A DNA stretch of 64,000 bases. Source: Candidatus Eisenbacteria bacterium (GTDB taxonomy: Bacteria; Eisenbacteria; RBG-16-71-46; JAFGJU01). Numbering within the stretch: position 1 is the stretch's first letter; each line of letters opens with the position of its first letter. This document shows positions 18,366 through 26,900 of the stretch, in pieces. Under the pieces are notes generated by a model. It was not told where the DNA came from, ran no database searches, and saw only the letters and a program-made list of their open reading frames with translations. Made by a program: the position numbers and the translations under genes. Location: contig JAPLKG010000002.1 of NCBI GenBank assembly GCA_026388185.1, positions 1 through 64,000 of the forward strand, given 5' to 3'.

Positions 18366-18659
18366 ATGATACGTTCGTTTTGCAATCGGGGAACAGAGGA
18401 TGTTTTTGATGGGGCCGACACGCCCGCCGCGCGACAAACGTGTCCACAAGGATCCTGGTCTGTCGCGCGGAGGAAACTTGACCAAGTCAACCGTGTAAGA
18501 GAATTGCAGCATCTGGCTGTTCCTTCAGGAAACCGTCTTGAACGTCTGAAAGGGAAGCGAGGCGGACAGTTCAGTATTCGCATGAACAGTCAGTACAGGT
18601 TATGTTTTCGATGGGAGAATGGAAATGCTTACGAAGTCGAAATCACGGACTACCACTAG
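18366..18659 (+). CDS. higB: HigB-type toxin (RelE superfamily mRNA interferase)
   Basis: 97 residues. The family begins with MI.SF..k.te..f.g, as here (MIRSFCNRGTEDVFDG). It ends with a strand-rich half, SGNRLERLKGKRGGQFSIRM, then NSQYRLCFRWENGNAYEVEI and TDYH, matching HigB/RelE toxins that cut mRNA on the ribosome. It is followed by an overlapping HigA antitoxin gene, the reversed toxin-first order usual for hig loci. The promoter gives a leaderless message, so translation may be weak or unusual. A moderately conserved Arg/His set is present; catalytic residues cannot be assigned firmly. Confidence 0.88.
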   Translation: MIRSFCNRGTEDVFDGADTPAARQTCPQGSWSVARRKLDQVNRVRELQHLAVPSGNRLERLKGKRGGQFSIRMNSQYRLCFRWENGNAYEVEITDYH

Positions 18660-19002
18660 ACGCAGGGTCTCCTCGCAGGAGATGGTTGGTCGTCGACTGC
18701 CACGGCATCGGCCTCCGACCCATCCGGGCGAGATGCTGCTGGAAGAATTCTTGAAGCCGCTGGGTATCACTCAATCTGAATTTGCAGTCCGTTTAGGAGT
18801 GTCATTCCCGCGCCTCAATGAAATCATCCGCTGTAAGCGTGGTGTCACCCCCGATACGGCCCTTCGTCTGGCCCGGGTACTAGGCATGTCAGCTGACTTT
18901 TGGCTTGGCCTCCAACTGGACTGGGATCTGTGGCGGGCCATGAGGGCGAAGAAGACAGATGACATAGCACGGTTGCAGCCGTTCAGCCGAAAGGCTTCAT
19001 AG
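18625..19002 (+). CDS. higA: HigA-type antitoxin (XRE family)
   Basis: 125 residues with one helix-turn-helix domain of the XRE type: HPGEMLLEEFLKPLGITQSE, FAVRLGVSFPRLNEIIRCKR, GVTPDTALRLARVLGMSADF, then WLGLQLDWDL. This is the standard HigA/VapI signature. It neutralises HigB and represses the shared promoter. Starts are possible at 18619, 18625 (GGAG upstream, overlapping the toxin) and 18682; 18625 is chosen, and the basic N-terminal tail before residue 20 is uncertain. Confidence 0.87.
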   Translation: MLTKSKSRTTTRRRVSSQEMVGRRLPRHRPPTHPGEMLLEEFLKPLGITQSEFAVRLGVSFPRLNEIIRCKRGVTPDTALRLARVLGMSADFWLGLQLDWDLWRAMRAKKTDDIARLQPFSRKAS

Positions 19003-19015
19003 ACTGCCCAATCCC

Positions 19016-19062
19016 TATGAGGCCCCCCCCGCGTCAAGGGGTGAAGTTCGACCGCGACCGGC
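19016..19062 (+). repeat. Left copy of a ~47-bp direct repeat flanking most of the island
   Basis: Begins TATGAGGCCCCCCC and contains GCGTCAAGGGG and CCGCGACCGG. A second copy with about 90 percent identity (a one-base deletion and a few substitutions) lies in the same orientation at 32283-32328. The copies lie 13.2 kb apart and bracket all the accessory genes except higBA. Confidence 0.75.
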
Positions 19063-19257
19063 CGCTCAATTCTACAGGTTGATTGACCAGACCAAGTATC
19101 ACAACTCCGTTGACCAACTCTTGTTGTTGTTGAATGTTCTGGAGTGTGATGTCCATTTCTCGGTACGGGCAAAGAGCGCTATCTGGAGAAGAAGACGTTC
19201 TAAGAGCACTTATGCGGAAACGGCATAAGCCGTAGTTAGGACTGATAAGAAAGAGGC

Positions 19258-19286
19258 TTGCATGCAGAGACGTTATGGTGTACAAT
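19258..19286 (+). promoter_or_regulatory. Promoter of the relBE-type operon
   Basis: TTGCAT (19258-19263), a 17-bp spacer and TACAAT (19281-19286). An AGGAGGT ribosome-binding site (19303-19309) precedes the ATG at 19315. GTGTAC near the -10 and GTACAC before the ATG form a separated inverted repeat that could be an antitoxin operator. Confidence 0.6.
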
Positions 19287-19314
19287 GTAATACGAACAGT
19301 ACAGGAGGTACACT

Positions 19315-19533
19315 ATGACTACACCCGTTTCCGTGAGACTACCGGCTGACCTGGCCAAGAAACTAGATGGGGTCGCCAAAGAGACTGAGAGGCCCAGGTC
19401 TTACATTGTGCAAAAGGCACTTGAGTCTTATCTTGAGGATTACGCCGACCTGCAGATAGCGCTCGATCGGCTGCACGACAGGACCGATCCGGTGGTTTCC
19501 GGTAAGGAATTAAGGAAATCCGTTGGCCTATAG
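19315..19533 (+). CDS. Ribbon-helix-helix antitoxin (CopG/RelB type)
   Basis: 72 residues. The N-terminal strand TTPVSVRLPADLAKKLDGVA and the helices after it (ETERPRSYIVQKALESYLED) are a textbook ribbon-helix-helix DNA-binding fold. The remainder is the toxin-binding tail. A strong promoter and AGGAGGT site precede it. The downstream toxin overlaps its last 11 bases. It probably represses its own operon as a dimer. Confidence 0.9.
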   Translation: MTTPVSVRLPADLAKKLDGVAKETERPRSYIVQKALESYLEDYADLQIALDRLHDRTDPVVSGKELRKSVGL

Positions 19534-19810
19534 CATTGTCTTCAAGAAGTCTGTTTCCCGAGACCTGGCCAAGCTGCGCAAGGAAGAGGCCCGCCGTATC
19601 CTGAGGCAACTCGAGAAGGATCTGTCCGACGATCCAGGTTCCTACCCCGTCTTGAAGGGCAAGTTTGCTGGACTCAGAAAATATCGCGTGGGGAGCTACC
19701 GCGTTATTTACACGATTCTCGGGCGAGACGTACTTGTTCTTCGTGTAGGACACAGAGGTGAAGTCTACAAGCAACGCAACACAAGAACCCTCACCCGGCC
19801 ACGCACCTGA
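19523..19810 (+). CDS. RelE/ParE-family toxin
   Basis: 95 residues from a TTG that overlaps the antitoxin gene. The pattern YSIVFKKSVSRDLAKLRKEE, LKGKFAGLRKYRVGSYRVIY and DVLVLRVGHRGEVYK is typical of RelE-type toxins. R-x(3)-YR and a late arginine/histidine are in the expected places. RelE toxins cleave mRNA in the ribosomal A site and ParE toxins poison gyrase; which applies cannot be told from sequence alone. The overlap with the antitoxin implies coupled translation. Confidence 0.88.
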   Translation: MAYSIVFKKSVSRDLAKLRKEEARRILRQLEKDLSDDPGSYPVLKGKFAGLRKYRVGSYRVIYTILGRDVLVLRVGHRGEVYKQRNTRTLTRPRT

Positions 19811-19911
19811 CGGTCGGAGTCTGACATCTAGATTCTGTGGCTCTGCCCCTGACTCTTCCGCTCGCAGGTGATGGCCATCGTTGGATGACGCTGATGAGGA
19901 GAAAAGAGGAG

Positions 19912-20418
19912 ATGCGATTCGATTCGTGTTTCAAGTTGACCGTCGTACTGGGCTGTTTGCTATTCCTGGCGCTCGCGGGCTGTGGGTCCGACGAGAATAG
20001 CCCGCTGGTTCCGAAGATCCCCGCTGACGAGCTCAGAACCGCTCCGGAGAGGATTGCTCTGGGAGATCAGGAGTACGCGCTCGAGACTTACTTGTGGAGA
20101 GATTTCATGCCCCCATGCCCCCCTGACGGTCAGCCGTTGATTGCCCTACTTCGGGTTGTCGAGCAAAACGGTGAGCCGATCGCACAGGACTTGAAGATCG
20201 AGTACTTGTGGGTGATCAACGGTGCGAAGATTTGGGCCACCCCTGTGTCGGACGAATCTCTGCCGCCTTCGCCGCAGAATGAACTTCACGTAATCGCCCG
20301 CGGAGGCCCGAAGTGGGGGCCGCAAATCCAGGTTGACGTAGTCGTGGCGTTGCGGTGGGGGCAGGGTTCTTTGCAGCTTTTGAGGGCTCCCAATCAGTGG
20401 ATTGGTCGAACGGACTGA
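19912..20418 (+). CDS. Small predicted lipoprotein
   Basis: 168 residues. The signal peptide FKLTVVLGCLLFLALAGC ends in a clear lipobox (LAGC), so the mature protein is probably lipid-anchored. The mature part (PADELRTAPERIALGDQEY...) contains a beta-rich domain with no recognised family; a predicted Ig-like fold would be a guess. Upstream in-frame ATGs at 19837, 19885 and 19894 exist; 19912 has AGGAG ten bases away. It sits between two toxin-antitoxin pairs with no obvious link to either. Confidence 0.55.
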   Translation: MRFDSCFKLTVVLGCLLFLALAGCGSDENSPLVPKIPADELRTAPERIALGDQEYALETYLWRDFMPPCPPDGQPLIALLRVVEQNGEPIAQDLKIEYLWVINGAKIWATPVSDESLPPSPQNELHVIARGGPKWGPQIQVDVVVALRWGQGSLQLLRAPNQWIGRTD

Positions 20419-20608
20419 GGCCTCCAGCAAAGCCCCCAGGGCCACCCGCAGGTTACGCCCACTCTAAGCCCCGCAGCACAGCATTGTCAGCATCATCTTG
20501 TTATCGGCAATGGGATCAACTTCCTCGTTTTGCTCTGGGCGGTCGGTGTGGTAGGATTGTGCACGCGTCCAACTGGCGATCAGGCCTTTGTGAACGGGGC
20601 AAGCGGGG

Positions 20609-20815
20609 ATGAAGATTTGTCACGTCATCAGACTCATAGAAGACGACGGTTGGTATTTGGTTGTGACCAGAGGAAGTCATCGGCAGTACAAGCACACTAC
20701 GAAGGCTGGTCGTGTCACGATTGCGGGTCACCTGAATGACGATCTGGCCCCCGGTACACTGAACAGCGTCTTGAAGCAAGCGCATCTACAGAAGCCTAGG
20801 AAGGGGAAGATGTGA
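20609..20815 (+). CDS. hicA: HicA-type toxin
   Basis: 68 residues with the compact dsRBD-like HicA fold: IRLIEDDGWYLVVTRGSHRQ, YKHTTKAGRVTIAGHLNDDL, APGTLNSVLKQA. The histidine in GSHRQYKH is the catalytic residue of HicA mRNA interferases. Its stop overlaps the start of hicB (ATGATG around 20812), the usual toxin-antitoxin arrangement. No clear promoter was found upstream. Confidence 0.9.
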   Translation: MKICHVIRLIEDDGWYLVVTRGSHRQYKHTTKAGRVTIAGHLNDDLAPGTLNSVLKQAHLQKPRKGKM

Positions 20816-21072
20816 TGTATCGTTTCTTGATTGTCATCGAGAAGGCCAACGGCAACTTTTCGGCATATTCACCTGATTTGCCTGGGTGTGTGGCAACCGG
20901 CAAGACGCGCGAGCAAGTTACCCGTAACATGTACGAGGCGATTGAAATGCACGTGCGCGGCCTGGTCGAAGATAAGCTTCCTGTGCCGAAGTCACACTCG
21001 TTTGCTGAATACGTTGCCGTTCCGCCAACCCGAGGAGCGTTTCAGTCTGGCAAGGCGGGGCTTGACCAGTAG
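20812..21072 (+). CDS. hicB: HicB-type antitoxin
   Basis: 86 residues. The partial RNase H-like HicB domain is plain: YRFLIVIEKANGNFSAYSPD, LPGCVATGKTREQVTRNMYE, AIEMHVRGLVEDKLPVP. It sequesters HicA. There is no C-terminal helix-turn-helix or ribbon-helix-helix domain, so DNA-binding autoregulation is not evident. It starts inside the last codons of hicA. Confidence 0.9.
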   Translation: MMYRFLIVIEKANGNFSAYSPDLPGCVATGKTREQVTRNMYEAIEMHVRGLVEDKLPVPKSHSFAEYVAVPPTRGAFQSGKAGLDQ

Positions 21073-21257
21073 CCTAAGCTGACGGACTTCGGTGTCACGG
21101 CGCCTACAGGGCCCGCGGCGCGCTATGAGGCGCCTTACGGCAGTCAAACCAGCTCGACCGGCACTACACCTGACGCGATCCCAGTCAACGTACGTTGGAC
21201 AGGTGGGTTATTCTTTTCGTTGCGCGACCACCCCGAAGTGAGGGAGGGAAGACTCTG

Positions 21258-21770
21258 ATGGCACGACGAGTATACGTAGTTCTTGTGGCTCTGCTACTTG
21301 TCACAACGGTGGTCTTCGCCTTCCTCTGGGCATTGGCAGGGCGACACTGCCAGGAGATGAGGATGACGATACGCGAATTGAGCGGAGTCCGCGAGAGCAA
21401 CCTGGCTCTGCAGGATAGCCTGCGCATGGTTGCCGGTAGCTTGTCCTCAGCGAAGGATTCTGCAGAAGCGGAAGCGGACCAACGCATCCTTCTTGATCAG
21501 GTCGATATTCGTAGGCTGAAAAAGCTGGGGCTTAGCGATCCAGCGACTCAGTTAAGACGGGACTTGGTTGCGCACCCAGAGCTGATACCGTATGAGGGTG
21601 TACTCGGCGGCACGATGGGCTTTGTAGAGCACAGAGTGACTTTGCTTTCGACTCGATGGGTTTTCGCTGAATTTGAAGACGGGCACATTATGGGTAGTTG
21701 TCTGCTTGAATACAACGTGGCGCGGGGAGGTCGTCTCTCGTGGAAGGTGCTGTCTGCAACACTGAACTAG
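21258..21770 (+). CDS. Unknown membrane-anchored protein
   Basis: 170 residues; not recognised. One N-terminal transmembrane helix (VYVVLVALLLVTTVVFAFLW) is followed by a short heptad-like helical segment (about residues 37-75). A mixed C-terminal domain with a GGTMGF turn and beta strands (RWVFAEFEDGHIMGSCLLEY) closes it. The topology suggests a periplasmic or extracytoplasmic domain. GAGGGAAG upstream of ATG 21258 is a plausible ribosome-binding site; an in-frame ATG at 21195 is less likely. It lies alone between hicAB and a repeat region. Confidence 0.5.
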   Translation: MARRVYVVLVALLLVTTVVFAFLWALAGRHCQEMRMTIRELSGVRESNLALQDSLRMVAGSLSSAKDSAEAEADQRILLDQVDIRRLKKLGLSDPATQLRRDLVAHPELIPYEGVLGGTMGFVEHRVTLLSTRWVFAEFEDGHIMGSCLLEYNVARGGRLSWKVLSATLN

Positions 21771-22344
21771 GGCATCTCAACACGCATCTGAGAGTCGCGG
21801 GTCGATTACCTAGCGCCGCGGTCAAGCCCCGCGAACCTGTCCTCGGCGCGGCAAACTGACTGTCACTGCGTCCTAGCCAGAGGATACCTCAGGGTCATGC
21901 AAGAATGCCAGACGAAGCAATTGTGCTGACGCTACCAGTATTCACGCGGGCATAGCAACTGGCCGGCATGGATTTGGAGTCGCGGCGGACACCTTTTTTC
22001 TCTCCCGCATTCAATGTTGCGACACTTGACTTGTGAGCAGGACAGTGCTATGGTTCTGTGAGCGCGCCACAGAGGTGCGGTAGTAGGATGTCGGAAGAAA
22101 ACGGTTCAGCGTGCAGGCGGGGGCCGTCGCTATGTTTATCTCGCTATGAAGACGAGCCTTGCAGTGTATCCAGACATGCTGAGGATAATCTAGATCGGCA
22201 ACTTATTCTAGATCAATGAGCTAACGCGGCAAGTTACACAGGTTTGGTCGAGATACACCGCAGATTCTTGTCTGTGTATTGGTTATCTAGTTCAGTATAC
22301 CGCATGTTAGGAGCGCAGGACTCTCGAGGAGAGGAGGATCGCAT
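21771..22344. other. 573-base intergenic region holding repeat copy A
   Basis: No credible gene. From 21831 to 22311 it holds the longer copy of a modular repeat that recurs at 31408-31621, including a promoter-like core and hairpin. The stretch before 21831 shows nothing recognisable. Confidence 0.6.
21831..22311 (+). repeat. Modular dispersed repeat, copy A (long form)
   Basis: Shares three blocks with 31408-31621. First, GCGAACCTGTCCTCGGCGC. Second, a core with TTGACT (22026-22031), a 17-bp spacer and TATGGT (22049-22054), then CTGTG-AGCGCGC-CACAG hairpin (22056-22072). Third, a tail containing GATACACCGCAGATTCTTGT and TTATCTAGTTC. Copy A has extra material between blocks 1 and 2 (about 120 nt) and between 2 and 3 (about 140 nt). 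It ends 33 bases before the gene at 22345, whose promoter it could supply. Confidence 0.7.
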
Positions 22345-23283
22345 ATGGCGAAACATGGAAGTGGGTCTCGATTTCGAGCAGTGCTTGCTGTCTTCTTGGG
22401 CATGCTGACGGCAGGGCTTATCCACCTAGCGGTCATGCCCTCCGCTCTCGATACGCTTGTCAGAGTTGTTCTCTTGGTGCTTGCGGGAGCTTGCGTTGCC
22501 GTAATGTTCGCAATGTACTTGTACGGCTTAGAATCAGGTCCGTCAATCACTGCCGAAGTCTCCGGGGTCCCACCGAAGGGCCGTCTATCAGTCGTTCCTA
22601 AGGAACTCGCCCCACCGAAGCGTGAGATCATGTCCGTTGCTCCGACAATTCGCGAAAAACCTGATTCCGCTCTCGAAGATCCAAGTGCGAAGGCTGTGCT
22701 TGACGACTTCTACGCCATCCTTGAGAAACCCGATCCGGCCAGATACCAGCGAGGCGCCGAGCATTTCGTTGCGCACGTTGCAGTCCTCGCGAAGTCGTGG
22801 AAGGCTTTGGCAAACTATGCTCGGTGTCTAGCCATGCTGGGGGACTTTGATTCCGCGCGCGAACACGCCGAGACACTACTTCATCTCCACGGTGCCACCC
22901 CAGAAGCGGTGGCATCCTATCATGACCTGATGATTCTCTGCGTTGCCTCGAGGACGCCTGAGACGGCAGGCGGTCTCCGCGACGCCTTGCTAAAGGAACG
23001 ACTGCACCACGTTGAGGAAGGGCTTCGTGCACTCCCCAATCATATGTCTCTCCTTCTGAATGGGTTCGAGACATCCGTCGCGCTGTCTGATTACGATGGG
23101 GCACTGCAGTTTCTCAGGCGGGCCGTGAACGTTGATAGGACGTCCGCGGCGATTCGCATCCAGCGAGCCATCGATGCTGACCCGCCTTTGTTTTCTGGGT
23201 TGCAGCATGATGAGGCGATACAGGCGATGCTCCGCGAACTTGGAGTGCGCACAGTCCCGATTACAGATCAAGGGAGGTCATAA
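22345..23283 (+). CDS. Unknown two-TM protein with a TPR-like domain
   Basis: 312 residues; no named family recognised. Two transmembrane helices (residues ~11-32 and ~36-57) are followed by a proline-rich linker (~65-95). A soluble helical domain of TPR character follows (segments YQRGAEHFVAHVAVLAKSW, ALANYARCLAMLGDFDSARE, ALSDYDGALQFLRRAVNVD). The C-terminal domain would face the cytoplasm if both termini are inside. GGAGG seven bases before the ATG sets the start. It follows repeat copy A and is followed after one base by a tiny open frame, so the two may be cotranscribed. Confidence 0.55.
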   Translation: MAKHGSGSRFRAVLAVFLGMLTAGLIHLAVMPSALDTLVRVVLLVLAGACVAVMFAMYLYGLESGPSITAEVSGVPPKGRLSVVPKELAPPKREIMSVAPTIREKPDSALEDPSAKAVLDDFYAILEKPDPARYQRGAEHFVAHVAVLAKSWKALANYARCLAMLGDFDSAREHAETLLHLHGATPEAVASYHDLMILCVASRTPETAGGLRDALLKERLHHVEEGLRALPNHMSLLLNGFETSVALSDYDGALQFLRRAVNVDRTSAAIRIQRAIDADPPLFSGLQHDEAIQAMLRELGVRTVPITDQGRS

Positions 23284-23284
23284 C

Positions 23285-23488
23285 ATGCCACGGTCTTCGA
23301 CAAGCGCTCTTCGTGCCATAGCCATCTCACTCGTGATCGGATTCCCTACCACCATTGGACCCAAACCGGCACCCCTGCCGCCTGTGGCTATCATCCTGAA
23401 AGCCGACATGCCGGCAACTAGCGAGGTGTCGGACGTGATGGAGCTCGCTACCCTCGACGCGGACGTGGTCTTCACTGAGTTTGATTGA
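23285..23488 (+). CDS. Small orphan protein (67 residues)
   Basis: 67 residues; not recognised. It begins one base after the stop of the TPR-like gene, with GGAGGT upstream (ahead of TCATAAC). The N-terminal half is hydrophobic and proline-rich (ALRAIAISLVIGFPTTIG), like a signal or membrane segment; the C-terminal half is acidic (DVMELATLDADVVFTEFD). The ribosome-binding site and tight spacing are the only evidence, so it may be a real short peptide or chance. Confidence 0.35.
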   Translation: MPRSSTSALRAIAISLVIGFPTTIGPKPAPLPPVAIILKADMPATSEVSDVMELATLDADVVFTEFD

Positions 23489-23954
23489 AGCTCGTCCTCT
23501 GACCGGTCGGGGAGATAGGTGTCAAGAGAGTCTGGGGACATGGGTTACACTTTGTGTCGTTTGAGTCTACCATATTCGTCCTCGATGCGCGTGTGTCGTT
23601 CATGTAGCCGGCCGAGTTTGAGGGGGCCGAAGTAGACGTTCCAGATGTTGTTGTCGATTTCTTCCAAGCCTACGTACTCCCCGGCGCACAGGATGGAGAT
23701 ATTGACCCAGTGCGAGTTCCAGCGGATGCCGCATCGTCGGCGCGCTAAGAAAACCGGGCAGGAGGACTTCTGAATGACCATTTCGGTGAGAGAAGTTGTT
23801 CGCCCAGGACACTCATAGTTGCATCCTTTGCGCCGTTCTGGGTCTCTTGTTGCGCCGACTATGGTTTCGATATATAGCCTATCTAGAGGCAAAAGCGTTT
23901 TTGGATTGTATATGACATCATCGATCCTGAACGTCTCTGATTGGAGGAAGGAAG
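23489..23954. other. Region with transposase remnant between the small ORF and the NACHT gene
   Basis: Apart from the degenerate transposase tail on the minus strand (23545-23724) and an IS-end-like sequence near 23529-23545 (TGGGGACATGGGTTACACTT on the plus strand), nothing is recognised. TGGAGGAAGGAAG just before 23955 is the ribosome-binding site of the NACHT gene. Confidence 0.5.
23545..23724 (-). pseudogene. C-terminal remnant of an integrase-core (IS481/IS3-like) transposase
   Basis: About 59 codons on the minus strand keep the characteristic tail of DDE integrase-core transposases: CAGEYVGLEEIDNNIWNVYF, then GPLKLGRLHERHTRI. The upstream part of the same frame does not continue into a catalytic domain, so only the end of the gene is left. 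The IS-end-like bases (GTGTAACCCATGTCCCC on the minus strand) lie just beyond the stop; no opposite end was found. It is evidence of past insertion and decay at this spot. Confidence 0.65.
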
Positions 23955-26900
23955 ATGGGTGACCATGACTTCACAGGGCTATCTGCTCGCTCCTTCGAGC
24001 AGATGATCCAAGCATTGTCCTACAAAGTTCTTGGTCCAGGACTTGTCATCTTCGGTGATGGGCCAGACGGGGGGCGCGAAGCGACCTTCTCCGGTCGCCT
24101 TTCCAACTTCCCATCAGCAACAGATGTTTGGGATGGTTATGTCGTCGTCCAGGCGAAGTTTTGCCAGCGACCCAAAGGGAAACCGGCTGAAGATGCGCGG
24201 TGGTTGTCGAATGAGCTGAAGAAGGAGTTGGACTCCTTTGCTGCAAGAGGTTCAAAGCGGAAGAAACCGGAGTACTACATACTCGTGACCAATGTGGTGC
24301 TTTCCCCCGCACCTTGCAGAGGTGGTAAGGACAAAATCACAGATGTGATAGCACAATATGCGAAGCGCGTGGGCATCAAGGAATATCGTGTGTGGGACTA
24401 CGATCAACTCTGCAGGTACTTGGATGCTGATCAGGATGTGCGGAACGCCTATCGCGTTTGGATTACGTCAGGCGATGTTTTGGCCAAGTTGGCATCGGTC
24501 GTGGAGAAGTCGTTTCCCGAATTCACGAAGGTGATGGTGAATTTCCTCCAAAAGGAACTCTTGGACGATCACTATTCGAAGTTGGAGCAAGCAGGACACA
24601 GCCCGGAGAACCGAGTCCCCTTGGAGCGTGTGTTTGTTGATCTCCCGACCTTTCCAGAGCGACAATCCGAAGCTCCAAAGGAGGGCGAAGACCCAAGAGA
24701 GTTGCCGTCCGGTTTCCTATTCGCGATCCTGAAGAAAGGGGCAATGTGCCTAAGACCAGACGAGGAATTCACCTCGCTTTCAGGGCAAAGGCCAGAACAG
24801 GTGCCGCAGCAAACTGAGGTTGGTCGATATGTATTGATCGGTGGCCCTGGCCAAGGGAAGTCAACGTTAGCGCAATTCCTTTGCCAGATCCACAGAGCGA
24901 ATCTTCTTAGGGATCGGGGTGATTTGGAACCTGACGCAAAGGATGCCGTAAACTCGATTCTCGCTCAGAGCAAGAGGCAAGGTCTTGATGCGGTTTTTGC
25001 CCGACGATTCCCATTTCGGATTGAGTTGGCGCGTTTTGCAAAGGTACTAGCCAATTCCAAGGAAACCAAAGTAACTTCGGTTCTTTCATACGTAGCGTTC
25101 GCGATCAGAGAAAGGAGTGACTATCAGGTTTCACCAGACGACCTCAGAATCTGGCTTCGGGATTATCCTTGGTTGCTAATCCTCGATGGCCTTGATGAGG
25201 TCCCGCCTTCGAGCAACCGAACACAAGTCCTTGAGGCGGTCAGGGACTTTCAAGTTGATGTGTCGAGCTGTCAGGCGGACGTGCTTATATTGGCGACTAC
25301 TCGGCCGCAAGGCTACAACGAGGAGTTCTCACCGAGAAGGTATGCGCACTTATGGTTAGCCCCCTTGTCAGTCGCTCGCGCACTTCATTACGGAACAACC
25401 CTGGTCGAGCTGACCTATCAACACGATAGCCAGAGAAAGAAGGAAGTTCTGAGCAGATTGAAGGAAGCTGCAAAAGTTGATGCTACTGTGCGTCTTATGG
25501 AGAGTCCTCTGCAGGTTACGATTATGGCGCGTCTCCTGGCGCAGATAGCAAAGCCGCCGCAGGAGAGATACAAGTTGTTCCAACAGTATTACAAGGTGAT
25601 TTATAGGCGAGAGATGGAAAGGAATGTACCGGTTCTATCGCAGTTGCTCCGGGATTACGAAACAGACATAGATGCCATCCATTACAACACCGGACTACTC
25701 CTCCAAATCGAAAGCGAAAGAACGCAACACACGGACGCAACCTTGTCAATTAAGGAATTCAAGACAATTGTTCGCGATCGCCTTGACAAAGAGGGGCATC
25801 TCGAAAAGGTGCTAGAAAAGCTTTCCGGAGATATTACCAAATGCGCAACGGACCGGCTCGTATTCCTTGTTCCGTCGCAAAGCGAACGAGTTGGTTTCGA
25901 GATCAGATCATTGCAGGAATTCATGGCTGCAGAGGCCCTGATGGACGGTAAAGACCAAGTGGTAGTCTCGAGGATGAAGGCTATTGCTGGTGTCCCATTT
26001 TGGCAGAATGTCTTGCTATTCACAGCTGGCAAGTGTTTTGCAGAGAGACAATGGCTTCGTGACAACGTTTCTGAAATCTGCGCTGAGATGAATGACGATC
26101 CAGGAGACCCTCTAGCACATCTGGTTCAGGCCGGTTCTCGAGTTGCCTTGGCGCTGTTAGAGGACGGACCTTCGCGAAGGCAACCAGCTTATTCTCACGC
26201 TCTGGCGCGTCGGGCTTTGGGCCTGTTATCGTTACCGCCATCACAAGTTCACGACCGCTTGGCCGATGTATATGAACCTGATTTCGAAACTGTATACCGC
26301 GAAGAGGTAGGACGATTCCTTGCAGGTGACCAAGGTAGTCAGACTCTGGGTACTTGGCGGCTCTTGCTGCGTCTGGCCACGAAAAAGTCGCTTGCCTGGG
26401 CGCGAAAATGCGCCGAAGAGTATTGGCCCAACGACATGGAGACAACCGAGACCGTTCTCGACGTTGTGGACGTCCTGGAAGAGCCATGGATCTGGAGCAA
26501 ATGCGAGGACAGATTCTTCGATTTTCCTTCTTTGGTTCGTCCTCATAGATTACTTCCCGATGGCATTAAAGACCTAGAAAAACAGCGAATTGTGCGGAAC
26601 AAGCTTGTTCTTCAAGCGTTGAAAGTTGAGGCCATGTGGTGGTATCCAAGAGAGGTGCCTACCCAATTGTTTAGGTTACCGGGAATCGGAGAGCTTTCGT
26701 TCTCCACACTCAGTCTTGAAGCAGCGCGCGCGATTCTGTCCTCACTCGCCAACCTGAAAAGTGTACATCCTTACTGGGTACCTTTGGTGGTGTCTGCACA
26801 ATTTTCTGAGAACCCTACAAAGGAAGTGCTTTCCGCGGCATTGAGGGAATTGGCGGATAGCATGCAACCCCAACAGACTGACCGCTCGTATTTCCTGTCG

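Larger units (their letters stand above)
19003..19314. other. Intergenic stretch between higBA and the relBE-type pair
   Basis: No credible gene. It holds the left copy of a 47-bp direct repeat (19016-19062), an ACGGC-ATAA-GCCGT hairpin near 19220, and the promoter of the next operon. In-frame stretches in any direction are short and show no family pattern. Confidence 0.6.
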
